A DNA stretch of 64,000 bases from Sphingomonas arvum (GCF_026013565.1 NZ_JAPDOB010000001.1:930001-994000); one strand, 5' to 3'; shown: positions 28,384 through 36,191, counted from the first letter of the stretch. Translations and numbers: made by a program. Notes: generated from the sequence alone by a model not told the origin.

Positions 28384-28968
28384 ATGTCGCGTGCCGCCGT
28401 TCTCGCCTTTCCGCAAACCACGTTTGGCCGACCGCGCTGGAGCCCCGACGCGGACGTGCGCTTTTGGGTCGCGGCGCTGCTGTCGGTGGCGGTGCTGGCC
28501 TGCTGGCTGGGCCTGCTCGGCCGCCCGCTCGCCCCCCCGAGTGGGCTGCGGCTGTGGAGCGGTGACCTTGCCCGCGGTAACAGCCAGCAGCTGAGCGACG
28601 GCTATTCGCTGCTGCACCTGTCGTTCGGCGCGCTGATCGCGGCGCTGATGCGCCGGTATAACCCGCGGCTCGGCGGCGGCCGCCTGGCGCTCACGGTGGT
28701 GCTGTCAGCCGTGGTGTGGGAGGCCGTGGAGAACCTGCCCCCGGTCATCACCCTGTTCAGCGCTCCGGCGGGAGCGGCGAGCTACCATGGCGACAGCATC
28801 GTCAACTCGCTTGGTGATGTCGTCTTCGCCGGAGCCGGATTCGTCCTCGCCAGGCAGCTGAGCTGGCGCGGCATCGTGGCCCTGCTGGTCGGGATCGAGC
28901 TCGCCTGCGCCCTGCTGATCGGCGACGGATTGCTGTGGGGCAGCCTACGCTTGGCGGGGCTCGCGTAG
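28384..28968 (+). CDS. DUF2585 family membrane protein
   Basis: 194 residues, four to five hydrophobic helices. The conserved stretch 'NSQQLSDGYSLLHLSFGALIAALM' and 'WEAVENLPPVI...YHGDSIVNSLGDVVFAGAGF' fits the DUF2585 family. Function unknown. It is divergent from crtX (75 bases apart) and converges on crtW, overlapping it by 24 bases, so it is embedded in the carotenoid/rhodopsin island. DUF2585 genes are widespread in alphaproteobacteria, so the association may be chance. Confidence 0.75.
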   Translation: MSRAAVLAFPQTTFGRPRWSPDADVRFWVAALLSVAVLACWLGLLGRPLAPPSGLRLWSGDLARGNSQQLSDGYSLLHLSFGALIAALMRRYNPRLGGGRLALTVVLSAVVWEAVENLPPVITLFSAPAGAASYHGDSIVNSLGDVVFAGAGFVLARQLSWRGIVALLVGIELACALLIGDGLLWGSLRLAGLA

Positions 28969-29700
28969 GTCGCGCCGGTAACGCGGCAGGCGCCACCACG
29001 GCGTGTTTGGGCTGAGATGATGCTCGTGATGGTAGCCGAAGTGAAAGCAGGTCAGCAGCGAGGCCAGCCAGCCGAAATCGTTGGTCCGGCTGCGGTGATG
29101 ATCGGCGAAGGCCTGCTCCTCGTGGCGATGCGGCAGGAAGGTGCCGAAAAAGAATAGCTGCACCGACGACAGGATCGCCGGCAGCGCCCAGTACAGCAGC
29201 ACGTTGCCGATGTTGGCCCCGAGCAGCAGGACGTAGGTCCAGACAACCGCCGTGATCACCGCCGCCTCGCGCCAGCCGAAGTAGCGCCGCATGAAGCTCA
29301 GGTACCACGGCAGGAAGCGGGTCGGGTGGTCCGCCGAAAAGTCGGGGTCGCGCTCCGTCCCGACGTGCCGGTGGTGGTCGAAATGCTTGGGGCTCAGGCG
29401 ATCCATCCAGAAGCCGGCGTAGAGCAGCAGGGTGAGCCGCCCCCAGAAGCGGTTCACCGCCGGGCGACCGGGCGCGAGGCTGCCGTGCATGGCGTCATGC
29501 GCGACGATGAACAGGCCAACGCTGAGCCAGGTTAGGACCGGCACCAGCAGCGGAGCCCAGAGCAGCCCCGCCGAGGTCCAAGGATGAAAGAAGACAGCAT
29601 AAACGTGAAGCGCCAGGAACGCGGCGACGATCACGCTTGCCAGGGCGAGCCCCACGGCTGTCTGCCGCCGCTGTTCCGCCGTGCTGAGCATGCCCTTCAT
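28945..29700 (-). CDS. crtW: Beta-carotene ketolase (CrtW)
   Basis: 251 residues from ATG at 29700, with GGAAGG five bases upstream; ATG at 29691 is the alternative. It has the histidine clusters of membrane di-iron desaturase/ketolase enzymes: 'AHDAMHG', 'HFDHHRH', 'LPHRH' and 'FHFGYHHEHH'. The last motif and 'FFFGTFLPHR' are typical of CrtW rather than fatty acid desaturases. It adds 4-keto groups to beta-ionone rings, giving echinenone, canthaxanthin or astaxanthin-type products. Its start is 88 bases from the divergent rhodopsin operon. Confidence 0.88.
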   Translation of the reverse strand: MKGMLSTAEQRRQTAVGLALASVIVAAFLALHVYAVFFHPWTSAGLLWAPLLVPVLTWLSVGLFIVAHDAMHGSLAPGRPAVNRFWGRLTLLLYAGFWMDRLSPKHFDHHRHVGTERDPDFSADHPTRFLPWYLSFMRRYFGWREAAVITAVVWTYVLLLGANIGNVLLYWALPAILSSVQLFFFGTFLPHRHEEQAFADHHRSRTNDFGWLASLLTCFHFGYHHEHHLSPNTPWWRLPRYRRDLREPRQA

Positions 29701-29736
29701 GTAGGCCTTCCCACGCCAGCGGCCAAGCGGGCCGTG

Positions 29737-29762
29737 GGAACTGTCCCGTCCGCCTTCCAGTT
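29737..29762 (+). promoter_or_regulatory. Possible EcfG (general stress) sigma promoter for the rhodopsin operon
   Basis: GGAAC at 29737-29741, 17 bases, then AGTT at 29759-29762. The alphaproteobacterial general stress sigma factor EcfG prefers GGAAC, 16-17 bases, then CGTT, so one base of the -10 differs. It lies about 27 bases before the start of the first rhodopsin gene. Single-copy motif matches of this length can arise by chance. Confidence 0.35.
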
Positions 29763-29788
29763 TCGTGGGGGAGACAGGGAGAACAGCT

Positions 29789-30655
29789 ATGAATCGCAAC
29801 CAGTGGCTCGGCTTCGGCGCGGCGGCGTTCGGCGCCGGCTTCATCGCAATCCTCGCCCTTCGCCGGTCGCAGCGCAGCCAGCCGCCACAGGAGCGGCCCA
29901 AGACCTTGGCGGTGAAGACCCGCGAGGAGGAGAACGACAAGCTGATCCACAGCCTGGTCGTCCTGACCGCCGGCACCGCCTACCTCACCATGGCGAGCGG
30001 GCGCGGGCGCCACCACGCCAGCGATGGACACGAGGTGTTCTGGGTTCGCTATGTCGACTGGGTCATCACGACGCCCTTGCTGCTGACCGGCCTCGCGCTG
30101 ACGGCGCTCGGTTCGCCGTTCCGCCGCTGGGGCCTGCTGCTGAGCCTCTTGTTCACCGACGCCTACATGATCCTGACCGGCTACCTGGCCGACGAGGAGC
30201 CGCGCGGCAGCCCGATGAAGTGGACCTGGTACGGCATCAGCAGCGGGGCCATGGCCGGGGTTTACTACATGCTCTGGGGTCCGCTGATGGAGGAAGCCCG
30301 CAAGACCGGGCCGGAGGCGGAGGACGTGTACCGCCGCAACCTGACGTTCCTCAGCGCCGTGTGGGCGGCCTACCCCGTCAACTGGCTGGTCGGTCCGGAA
30401 GGGCTGGACCTGATCGACGAGGACAGCAGCACGGGCGTCTACACCGGCCTCGACATCACGGCGAAGATCCTGTTCGGCCTTTATTCGCTCAGCAACACCC
30501 AGGAGAAGTCGGCTGGCGAGCTGGCCGACGGCCGGGTTCCCGAGCACGAAATTCGGCCCTCGCCGACGGCGCATGTCGAGCGCTGGGAGCGCGGTAGCCC
30601 GACGGAGGGCCAGGCCGAAGGTGGCCGAACCCGCAGCCGGGCTCGCCGTGCATGA
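29789..30655 (+). CDS. Microbial (type I) rhodopsin, DTG motif, copy 1
   Basis: 288 residues, seven hydrophobic helices; AGGGAG seven bases before ATG 29789. Helix C has R87, D90, T94 and G101 ('RYVDWVITTPLLLTG'), the equivalents of bacteriorhodopsin R82, D85, T89 and D96, so the proton donor position is Gly (D-T-G). Helix G has D222 and the retinal Schiff-base K226 ('LDITAKILFG'). W192, Y195, P196 and W199 match the retinal pocket. E204 matches release residue E194, but the E204 position is S214. A 50-residue charged tail follows, with 'VPEHEIRPS' at 250-258. Most likely an outward proton pump; a sensor is possible. Confidence 0.93.
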   Translation: MNRNQWLGFGAAAFGAGFIAILALRRSQRSQPPQERPKTLAVKTREEENDKLIHSLVVLTAGTAYLTMASGRGRHHASDGHEVFWVRYVDWVITTPLLLTGLALTALGSPFRRWGLLLSLLFTDAYMILTGYLADEEPRGSPMKWTWYGISSGAMAGVYYMLWGPLMEEARKTGPEAEDVYRRNLTFLSAVWAAYPVNWLVGPEGLDLIDEDSSTGVYTGLDITAKILFGLYSLSNTQEKSAGELADGRVPEHEIRPSPTAHVERWERGSPTEGQAEGGRTRSRARRA

Positions 30656-31446
30656 GCGAGCAGGACTGGCTGTGGCTCGGCACCGCGGGTTTTGGCCTTG
30701 GGTTCCTCGTTCTGCTGGCGTTCGGCTGGAACCGGCGAACGCGTGACGAGGAGAGCCACTGGCTGATCCACCTTTTCGTGGTGCTGACCGCCTTCACTTC
30801 CTACCTCGTCATGGCGAGTGGGGGCGGGCGGCTGCTGCTGGCCGACGGGCGGGTGCTGTTCGTCGCGAGGTACATCGACTGGTCGATCACCACCCCGCTG
30901 CTGCTGCTCGGCCTGTCGCTGACCGCGCTGCACACGCCGTTCCGGCGTTGGGCGCTGGTGCTGGGGCTGATGGCGACCGACGCCTACATGATCGTGACCG
31001 GCCTGTTCGCGGACGCCGCGCCGGCCGGCAGCGCACTCAAGTGGACCTGGTATCTCGTCAGCAGCGGCGCCTTCGTGTTCATCTACCTGTGCCTGTGGGG
31101 CGCGATGCGGCGCGAGGCGGAGACCAGCGGCAAGCTGGCTGCGGCGGTGTACCGGCGCAACCTAACGTTCCTCAGCCTCGTCTGGCTGGCCTACCCCCTG
31201 GTGTTCCTGTTCGGGACCGAGGGGTTGCGCAGCCTGGGCGAGGGCACCGAAACCGCGCTCTACACCCTCTTGGACCTGACCGCGAAGGTCGCGTTCGGCC
31301 TGTTCTCCTTGGCGAACACCCGGCGGCGGGTCAGCGAAGAACTGCGCGCCGGGCTGGTGCCGGAACATGACCTGAGGCCAAGCCGCCAGGCGTTCCACGA
31401 GCAATGGGCGCCGGGCACCGGCCGGAGCGACGAGGACCGGCGGTGA
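30652..31446 (+). CDS. Microbial (type I) rhodopsin, DTG motif, copy 2
   Basis: 264 residues, starting at ATG 30652 in an ATGA overlap with copy 1. Helix C 'RYIDWSITTPLLLLG' gives R73, D76, T80 and G87 (D-T-G). Helix G 'LDLTAKVAFG' gives D208 and Schiff-base K212. Unlike copy 1 it keeps both proton-release glutamates (E190 and E200) and has F185 where copy 1 and bacteriorhodopsin have Trp. The tail repeats the motif of copy 1 ('VPEHDLRPS' at 236-244). Clearly a tandem duplicate of copy 1 that has diverged. Its stop overlaps the blh start. Confidence 0.93.
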   Translation: MSEQDWLWLGTAGFGLGFLVLLAFGWNRRTRDEESHWLIHLFVVLTAFTSYLVMASGGGRLLLADGRVLFVARYIDWSITTPLLLLGLSLTALHTPFRRWALVLGLMATDAYMIVTGLFADAAPAGSALKWTWYLVSSGAFVFIYLCLWGAMRREAETSGKLAAAVYRRNLTFLSLVWLAYPLVFLFGTEGLRSLGEGTETALYTLLDLTAKVAFGLFSLANTRRRVSEELRAGLVPEHDLRPSRQAFHEQWAPGTGRSDEDRR

Positions 31447-32273
31447 GCCTGGCCGCCCAGCTGCCGTGGCTGGCGGTTGCGGTGTTCCTGATCGGAACGC
31501 CGCACGGTGCGCTGGACCACCGCCTGGGGCGGCAGCTGCTGGCGCCGGGCTACGGCCGCTGGTGGGGCGCGGTGTTCGTGCTGCTCTATCTCGCGGTTTC
31601 GGCGGCCGCCCTGGGCGTGTGGCTGGCGACGCCGGTGCTGGCGCTGGCGCTGTTCCTCGGCATCGCGGCGGTGCACTTTGGCGAGCATGACAGCCCGAGC
31701 GGGCACCCGCTGGCGATCGCGGTCCGCGGCCTGGCCGGCCCGGTGGTCGCCGCCGCCGCGCACCCGGGTGAGCTGAAGCTGGTCTTCGAGTGGATCGCGG
31801 GCGAGGGCGGAACGGCGCTGGTGCCGTGGCTGGGCGGACCCGGGCTGCTGGCCTGGTTGTGCGGGGCTGCGGCGGTGCTGGTGCTGGAGCCGCGCCCGGC
31901 TGAGCGGCTGGAACTGGTGGCGGTGACCGCGCTGTTCGCCTTCGCCCCGCCGCTCCTCGCCTTTGCTGCCTACTTCGCCCTGCTGCACACGCCACGCGCG
32001 CTCAAGGGATCTAAGCGGCCGGGCGAGAGCTGGAGCGCCCTGCTGCGCTCGGCAGCGCCGTTGAGCGGCGCGGCGGTGCTGCTGGGAATAGTCGGCTTTC
32101 TGCTCTGGCGCGACCAGATGGCGGCGGAGGCGGCGCTGGTCCGCACCACCTTCTGGTGGCTCGGCGCGCTGACCGTGCCGCACATGGGCCTGGCCCTGCT
32201 GGCTAAGCGAACCAGCCCCACAGCAGCCGCGCGGTCAGCCCCAGGCTTGCGACGATCAGCAGCGGCCGGATGA
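31443..32273 (+). CDS. blh: Beta-carotene 15,15'-dioxygenase, Brp/Blh family (retinal formation)
   Basis: 276 residues from GTG at 31443, whose GTGA overlaps the rhodopsin stop, so the three genes are translationally coupled. Multi-helix membrane protein with the conserved histidines of Brp/Blh: 'GTPHGALDH' at the N-terminus, 'HFGEHD', 'LHTPRALK' and 'TVPHMGL'. It cleaves beta-carotene symmetrically to two retinal molecules, the chromophore of the two rhodopsins upstream. Its 3' end overlaps the convergent TSUP gene by 71 bases. Confidence 0.9.
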   Translation: MSLAAQLPWLAVAVFLIGTPHGALDHRLGRQLLAPGYGRWWGAVFVLLYLAVSAAALGVWLATPVLALALFLGIAAVHFGEHDSPSGHPLAIAVRGLAGPVVAAAAHPGELKLVFEWIAGEGGTALVPWLGGPGLLAWLCGAAAVLVLEPRPAERLELVAVTALFAFAPPLLAFAAYFALLHTPRALKGSKRPGESWSALLRSAAPLSGAAVLLGIVGFLLWRDQMAAEAALVRTTFWWLGALTVPHMGLALLAKRTSPTAAARSAPGLRRSAAAG

Positions 32274-32955
32274 GCCGCGCACCGAATCGCATGGCCGTGT
32301 GACTGCCGAGCCAGCCGCCGCTCATCGCACCCACCGCCATGCACAAGCCCAATAGCCACAGCACCTTGCCGCCGAGCGCGAACAGCAGCACGGCGGCGAA
32401 GTTGCTGGTCCAGTTGAACAGCTTGGTAAGCGCCGTGGCCTTGGTCAGGCCATAACCGCGCAGCGCGACCAGCGAGCTGGTGAAGAAGCTGCCGGTGCCG
32501 GGCCCGAAAAAACCGTCGTAGAAGCCGATCCCGCCGCCGATCGGCGCATAGCCGCGACTGGTCACCCGGTGGTGCGCATCCTCGTCCGTCATTCGCGGCG
32601 AGAGCAGGATGTAAGCGGCGTTGCCGAGCAGCAGCAGGGGGATGATCAGGCTCAGCCACCTGGCATCGACCTGCTGCACGACCAGCGCGCCAGTCGCTGC
32701 GCCGAGGAAGATCAGGCCGACCGCCCGCAGGTTGGGCCGCCATTCCAGCAGGCCCTTGGCGTTATAGTTCAGCAGGGCGACGAAGGTGCCGCACATCGAC
32801 TGCAGCTTGTTGGTGCCGAGCGCCAGCAGCGGAGGCACGCCGCTCGTCAGCAGGGCCGGCATCATGATCAGCCCGCCGCCGCCGGCGATGGCGTCGATGA
32901 ACCCGGTGACAAAGGCGACGGCGGTGAGGACGGCGTAAAGCCACGGTTCGATCAT
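32203..32955 (-). CDS. TSUP family membrane transporter (TauE/SafE, YfcA-like)
   Basis: 250 residues from ATG at 32955 (an upstream in-frame start at 33000 adds 15 unlikely residues). Two repeats of helices, each starting with a Gly-rich turn: 'GFIDAIAGGGGLIMMPAL' and 'GFYDGFFGPGTGSFF'. That is the TSUP signature. The family carries sulfite, sulfoacetate or related organic anions; the substrate here is unknown. Convergent with blh. Confidence 0.88.
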   Translation of the reverse strand: MIEPWLYAVLTAVAFVTGFIDAIAGGGGLIMMPALLTSGVPPLLALGTNKLQSMCGTFVALLNYNAKGLLEWRPNLRAVGLIFLGAATGALVVQQVDARWLSLIIPLLLLGNAAYILLSPRMTDEDAHHRVTSRGYAPIGGGIGFYDGFFGPGTGSFFTSSLVALRGYGLTKATALTKLFNWTSNFAAVLLFALGGKVLWLLGLCMAVGAMSGGWLGSHTAMRFGARLIRPLLIVASLGLTARLLWGWFA

Positions 32956-33119
32956 GTTCGGGCGGCCGTAGCGTGCGGCGGCGTGGAACCCAAGCGGCAA
33001 GGCCAGGCTGGTCAGCCGCGGCGGTCGGTGGCAGAAACCTCCACGATCGTCCGAGTGCGGGACGAGCCCGGAGGAGGGATGCGGGTGGCACCAGATGGAA
33101 CATCGGGCGTTGGGGCAGT

Positions 33120-33629
33120 ATGTTAGGCACCGTTGCTGCTAAGACTTGCCGGGTGACGGCGCTGGCTGGCCTGGCCTGCACCAGCTCCCTTTCGGCCGAG
33201 GGCCAGGGCACCCGGCCCGACCCGATGCGCTTCTTCGAAGGGCGCACGGAAATGGTCAGCACCGTCAAGGTGGTGATGAGCAAGCCGTACAGGTCGCGGA
33301 CCTTGGGGCAGGGCCGGTTGCTGGACGACGGCTCGCTGGCGCTGGTCCAGCAGGTGCAGGACGAGGGCAAGCCGGCTGCCAGCCGCCGGTGGAAGATCCG
33401 CAAGATCGACGACGACAGTTTCGCCGGCACTATGTCCGAAGCGGTGGGACCGGTGATGGTCCAGGAGGTCGGCGGGCGGTATCGGTTCAACTTCAAGATG
33501 AAGGGCAACCTGGCCGTGGAGCAGTGGGTCACGCCCATGGCCGATGGTCGCACGGCCAAGAGCAGCGCTTCCGTGAAGAAGTTCGGTATGCGTGTGGCCA
33601 CTTCCGAAGGCTTCATCCGCCGGCTCTAG
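33120..33629 (+). CDS. DUF3833-like exported protein
   Basis: 169 residues from ATG at 33120. Signal peptide with 'VTALAGLACTSSLSA', then 'DPMRFFEGRTEMVSTVKVVM', 'GSLALVQQVQDEGKPAASRRWKIRKID' and 'GTMSEAVGPVMVQEV', a lipocalin-like beta-rich layout that fits DUF3833. Family function is unknown; an envelope or lipid-related role is plausible. Divergent from the TSUP transporter with 164 bases between and no other gene there. Confidence 0.72.
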   Translation: MLGTVAAKTCRVTALAGLACTSSLSAEGQGTRPDPMRFFEGRTEMVSTVKVVMSKPYRSRTLGQGRLLDDGSLALVQQVQDEGKPAASRRWKIRKIDDDSFAGTMSEAVGPVMVQEVGGRYRFNFKMKGNLAVEQWVTPMADGRTAKSSASVKKFGMRVATSEGFIRRL

Positions 33630-33670
33630 GCCGCGCGTAACTCAACGCTGCCGGCTGTCTATCGCGGTTT

Positions 33671-33690
33671 GCAGGCGCAGCAGCGCCTGC
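33671..33690. repeat. Perfect inverted repeat in an intergenic region
   Basis: GCAGGCGC, four-base loop AGCA, GCGCCTGC. It lies about 40 bases after the DUF3833-like gene in a 185-base gap that holds no gene. There is no T-run on either side, so it is not a standard terminator; a structured RNA end or a protein site is possible. Confidence 0.5.
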
Positions 33691-33814
33691 ACGGTCGGTG
33701 CGCGTCGCTGATGGTGAACGAACGGCTTCACACCTAAGTCCGCCGTTCTCATAACCCACAGCTTTTCGACACCCCGATGTTCACGAATCGTTCTGCCCGG
33801 CATAAAGCTGCCGC

Positions 33815-34111
33815 ATGTCCGCGAACACCCGCCTCGACCAGCTCAGCGATCTCGTGAAGCACAAGGCCAATGTGCGAGTGACATGCCGGACCTGTGACAA
33901 GGTCGGGATCTTCGATGCCGCGCGGTTCGCTCGCTACTGTCACCTTCGCTGCTGGAACCCGCAGCTCGAGGCGCTCGCGCCTCGGCTCAAGTGCAGCCGG
34001 TGCGGAGCCCAGGGAGCGCACCTGAAGGCGACGCGGGAGCAGGCCGGCGCCGACCCCTTCCCACGTGGCGAACATGCCTGGAAGTTGCTGTTCCGTCGGC
34101 TGCGCGATTAG
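33815..34111 (+). CDS. Small Cys-rich (zinc-ribbon-like) protein, unknown function
   Basis: 98 residues. Cysteine pairs 'TCRTCDK', 'CHLRCW' and 'CSRCGAQ' with spacing suited to one zinc site, preceded by a short helix ('LDQLSDLVKHKANVRV'). This pattern is common in small sphingomonad proteins encoded as single genes. A nucleic-acid or protein-binding zinc ribbon is likely; nothing more specific can be read. An open frame on the opposite strand at 33749-34075 is a shadow. Confidence 0.7.
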   Translation: MSANTRLDQLSDLVKHKANVRVTCRTCDKVGIFDAARFARYCHLRCWNPQLEALAPRLKCSRCGAQGAHLKATREQAGADPFPRGEHAWKLLFRRLRD

Positions 34112-34165
34112 CGAGGCGGTGGCCGTGAGCTGAGCGCCCGTCGTCAGCGCTGTAGCGCCGCTACC

Positions 34166-36148
34166 TCAGACGTCGATCGCGTCGTCCTCGACGGCCGCGG
34201 CGCGGCTCTGGATGAAGGCGAAGCGATGCTCCGGGTTCTTGCCCATCAGCCGCTCGACCAGGTCCTTGACCGGCTGCCGGTCTTCGTACTGGCTCGGTAG
34301 CGTCACCCGCAGCATGGACCGGGTGGCCGGGTCCATGGTGGTTTCCTTCAACTGGCTGGGGTTCATCTCGCCCAGGCCCTTGAACCGGCTGACCTCGACC
34401 TTCTTGCCCTTGAACTCCTTGCGCTCCAACTCGGCGCGGTGCGCGTCGTCGCGGGCGTAGAGCGTCTTGTTGCCGGCCGTCAGGCGATAGAGCGGCGGCT
34501 GCGCCAGATACAGGTGGCCGCGCCGGACCAGCTCCGGCATTTCCTGGAAGAAGAAGGTCATCAGCAGGGTGGCGATGTGGGCGCCGTCGACGTCCGCGTC
34601 CGTCATGATGATGATCCGCTCGTAACGGAGCGCCGCCTCGTCCCACTTGTCGCGGATGCCGCAGCCCAGCGCCAGCTGCAGGTCAGCGATCTCGCTGTTG
34701 GCGCGGATCTTGTCGGCGGTGGCGCTGGCGACGTTTAGGATCTTGCCGCGGATCGGCAGGATCGCCTGCGTCTTGCGATTGCGCGCCTGCTTGGCCGAGC
34801 CGCCGGCGCTGTCGCCTTCGACGATGAACAGCTCGGTGCCTTCGGGATCGTCGCTGGCGCAGTCGGTCAGCTTGCCCGGCAGGCGCAGCTTCCGGGCGCT
34901 GGTCGCCGTCTTGCGCTTGACCTCGCGCTCGGCCCGCCGCTTCAGCCGCTCGTCCATCCGCTCGATGATCGAGCCCAGCAGCGCCCGGCCGCGGTCCATG
35001 TTGTCGGCCAGGTAATGGTCGAAATGGTCGCGCACCGCGGCTTCCACGAAGCGCGCCGCCTCCAGGCTGGTCAGTCGGTCCTTGGTCTGGCTCTGGAAGT
35101 GCGGGTTGCGAATGAACACGCTCAGCATCAGCTCGACGCCGTTCATCACGTCGTCCGGGGTGATGTCCTTGGCGCGCTTGTTGCCGACCAGTTCGCCGAA
35201 CGCGCGGATGCCCTTGCTCAGCGCCGCGCGCAGGCCGGCCTCATGGGTGCCGCCGTCGGGCGTCGGGATGGTGTTGCAATAATAGCTTTCGGAGCCATCC
35301 GAGTAGAGCGGCCACGCCACGGCCCACTCGGCGCTACCCTGGCCGTCGGGGAAGTCCTGCCGGCCCGCGAACGGCTGGTTGGTGACGGCCGGCCGGTCGC
35401 CGATCTGCTCGGCCAGGTGATCGGCCAAGCCGCCGGGAAACTGGAAGGTCGCCTGCTCCGGCACGTCCGGGCTGGCCAGCGACGGATCGCACCGCCAGCG
35501 GATCTCCACCCCGGCGAACAGATAGGCCTTGGACCGCGCCAGCCGGTACAGCCGGGCCGGCTCGAACCGCAGCTCGCCGAAGATCTCCGGGTCCGGGTGA
35601 AAGCTGACGGTGGTGCCCCGCCGGTTCGGCGCGGCGCCGACCTCCTCTAGCGGGCCTTGCGCCAGCCCGCGCGCGAACACCTGGCGATAAAGTTTCTTGT
35701 CCCGCGCCACCTCGACCACCGTCTCGGTCGACAGGGCGTTGACCACGCTGACGCCGACGCCGTGCAGACCGCCGGACGTCGCATACGCCTTGCCCTCGAA
35801 CTTGCCGCCCGAGTGCAGCATGGTGAGGATCACTTCCAGCGCCGACTTGCCCGGATACTTCGGGTGCGGGTCGACCGGCATGCCGCGGCCGTTGTCAGTC
35901 ACGGTCAGCCGATTGCCGGCGTCCAGCACGATCTCGATCCGGCTGGCGTGGCCCGCCACCGCCTCGTCCATCGAGTTGTCGATGACTTCGGCCGCGAGGT
36001 GGTGCAGCGCGCGCTCGTCCGTGCCGCCGATGTACATGCCCGGCCGCCGCCGGACGGGCTCCAGCCCCTCCAGCACCTCGATCGACGAGGCGTCGTAGCT
36101 GTCGGGCGTACCGGTAGGTGAGGGGGAAGAGCCGAACAGGTCCGTCAT
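34166..36148 (-). CDS. parE: DNA topoisomerase IV subunit B
   Basis: 660 residues. GHKL ATPase domain with 'EVIDNSMDEAVAGHA', 'VTDNGRGMPVD' and 'SGGLHGVGVSVVNAL'. A transducer domain follows, then the TOPRIM domain with 'IVEGDSAGGSAKQAR' and 'MTDADVDGAHIATLL'. The N-terminal 'GLEPVRRRPGMYIGG' and the overall length favour ParE over GyrB (no large insertion). It decatenates daughter chromosomes together with ParC. Confidence 0.93.
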   Translation of the reverse strand: MTDLFGSSPSPTGTPDSYDASSIEVLEGLEPVRRRPGMYIGGTDERALHHLAAEVIDNSMDEAVAGHASRIEIVLDAGNRLTVTDNGRGMPVDPHPKYPGKSALEVILTMLHSGGKFEGKAYATSGGLHGVGVSVVNALSTETVVEVARDKKLYRQVFARGLAQGPLEEVGAAPNRRGTTVSFHPDPEIFGELRFEPARLYRLARSKAYLFAGVEIRWRCDPSLASPDVPEQATFQFPGGLADHLAEQIGDRPAVTNQPFAGRQDFPDGQGSAEWAVAWPLYSDGSESYYCNTIPTPDGGTHEAGLRAALSKGIRAFGELVGNKRAKDITPDDVMNGVELMLSVFIRNPHFQSQTKDRLTSLEAARFVEAAVRDHFDHYLADNMDRGRALLGSIIERMDERLKRRAEREVKRKTATSARKLRLPGKLTDCASDDPEGTELFIVEGDSAGGSAKQARNRKTQAILPIRGKILNVASATADKIRANSEIADLQLALGCGIRDKWDEAALRYERIIIMTDADVDGAHIATLLMTFFFQEMPELVRRGHLYLAQPPLYRLTAGNKTLYARDDAHRAELERKEFKGKKVEVSRFKGLGEMNPSQLKETTMDPATRSMLRVTLPSQYEDRQPVKDLVERLMGKNPEHRFAFIQSRAAAVEDDAIDV

Positions 36149-36191
36149 TTGTTCTCGTTTCTAGCACGCTCGCCGGCCGGCGCCACAGCCT

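Noticed and set aside
29789-31446. Xanthorhodopsin-type carotenoid antenna in the rhodopsins
   Set aside because: Tyr rather than Gly is at the position that opens the antenna window, in both copies; the neighbouring ketolase alone is not sufficient evidence.
30652-31446. Second rhodopsin as a chloride or sodium pump
   Set aside because: The motif is Asp-Thr-Gly, not the Thr-Ser-Ala/Asp or Asn-Thr-Gln of chloride pumps nor Asn-Asp-Gln of sodium pumps.
33749-34075. Possible minus-strand gene opposite the Cys-rich protein
   Set aside because: The plus-strand frame has regularly spaced cysteine pairs and a sensible start; the minus frame shows no domain.
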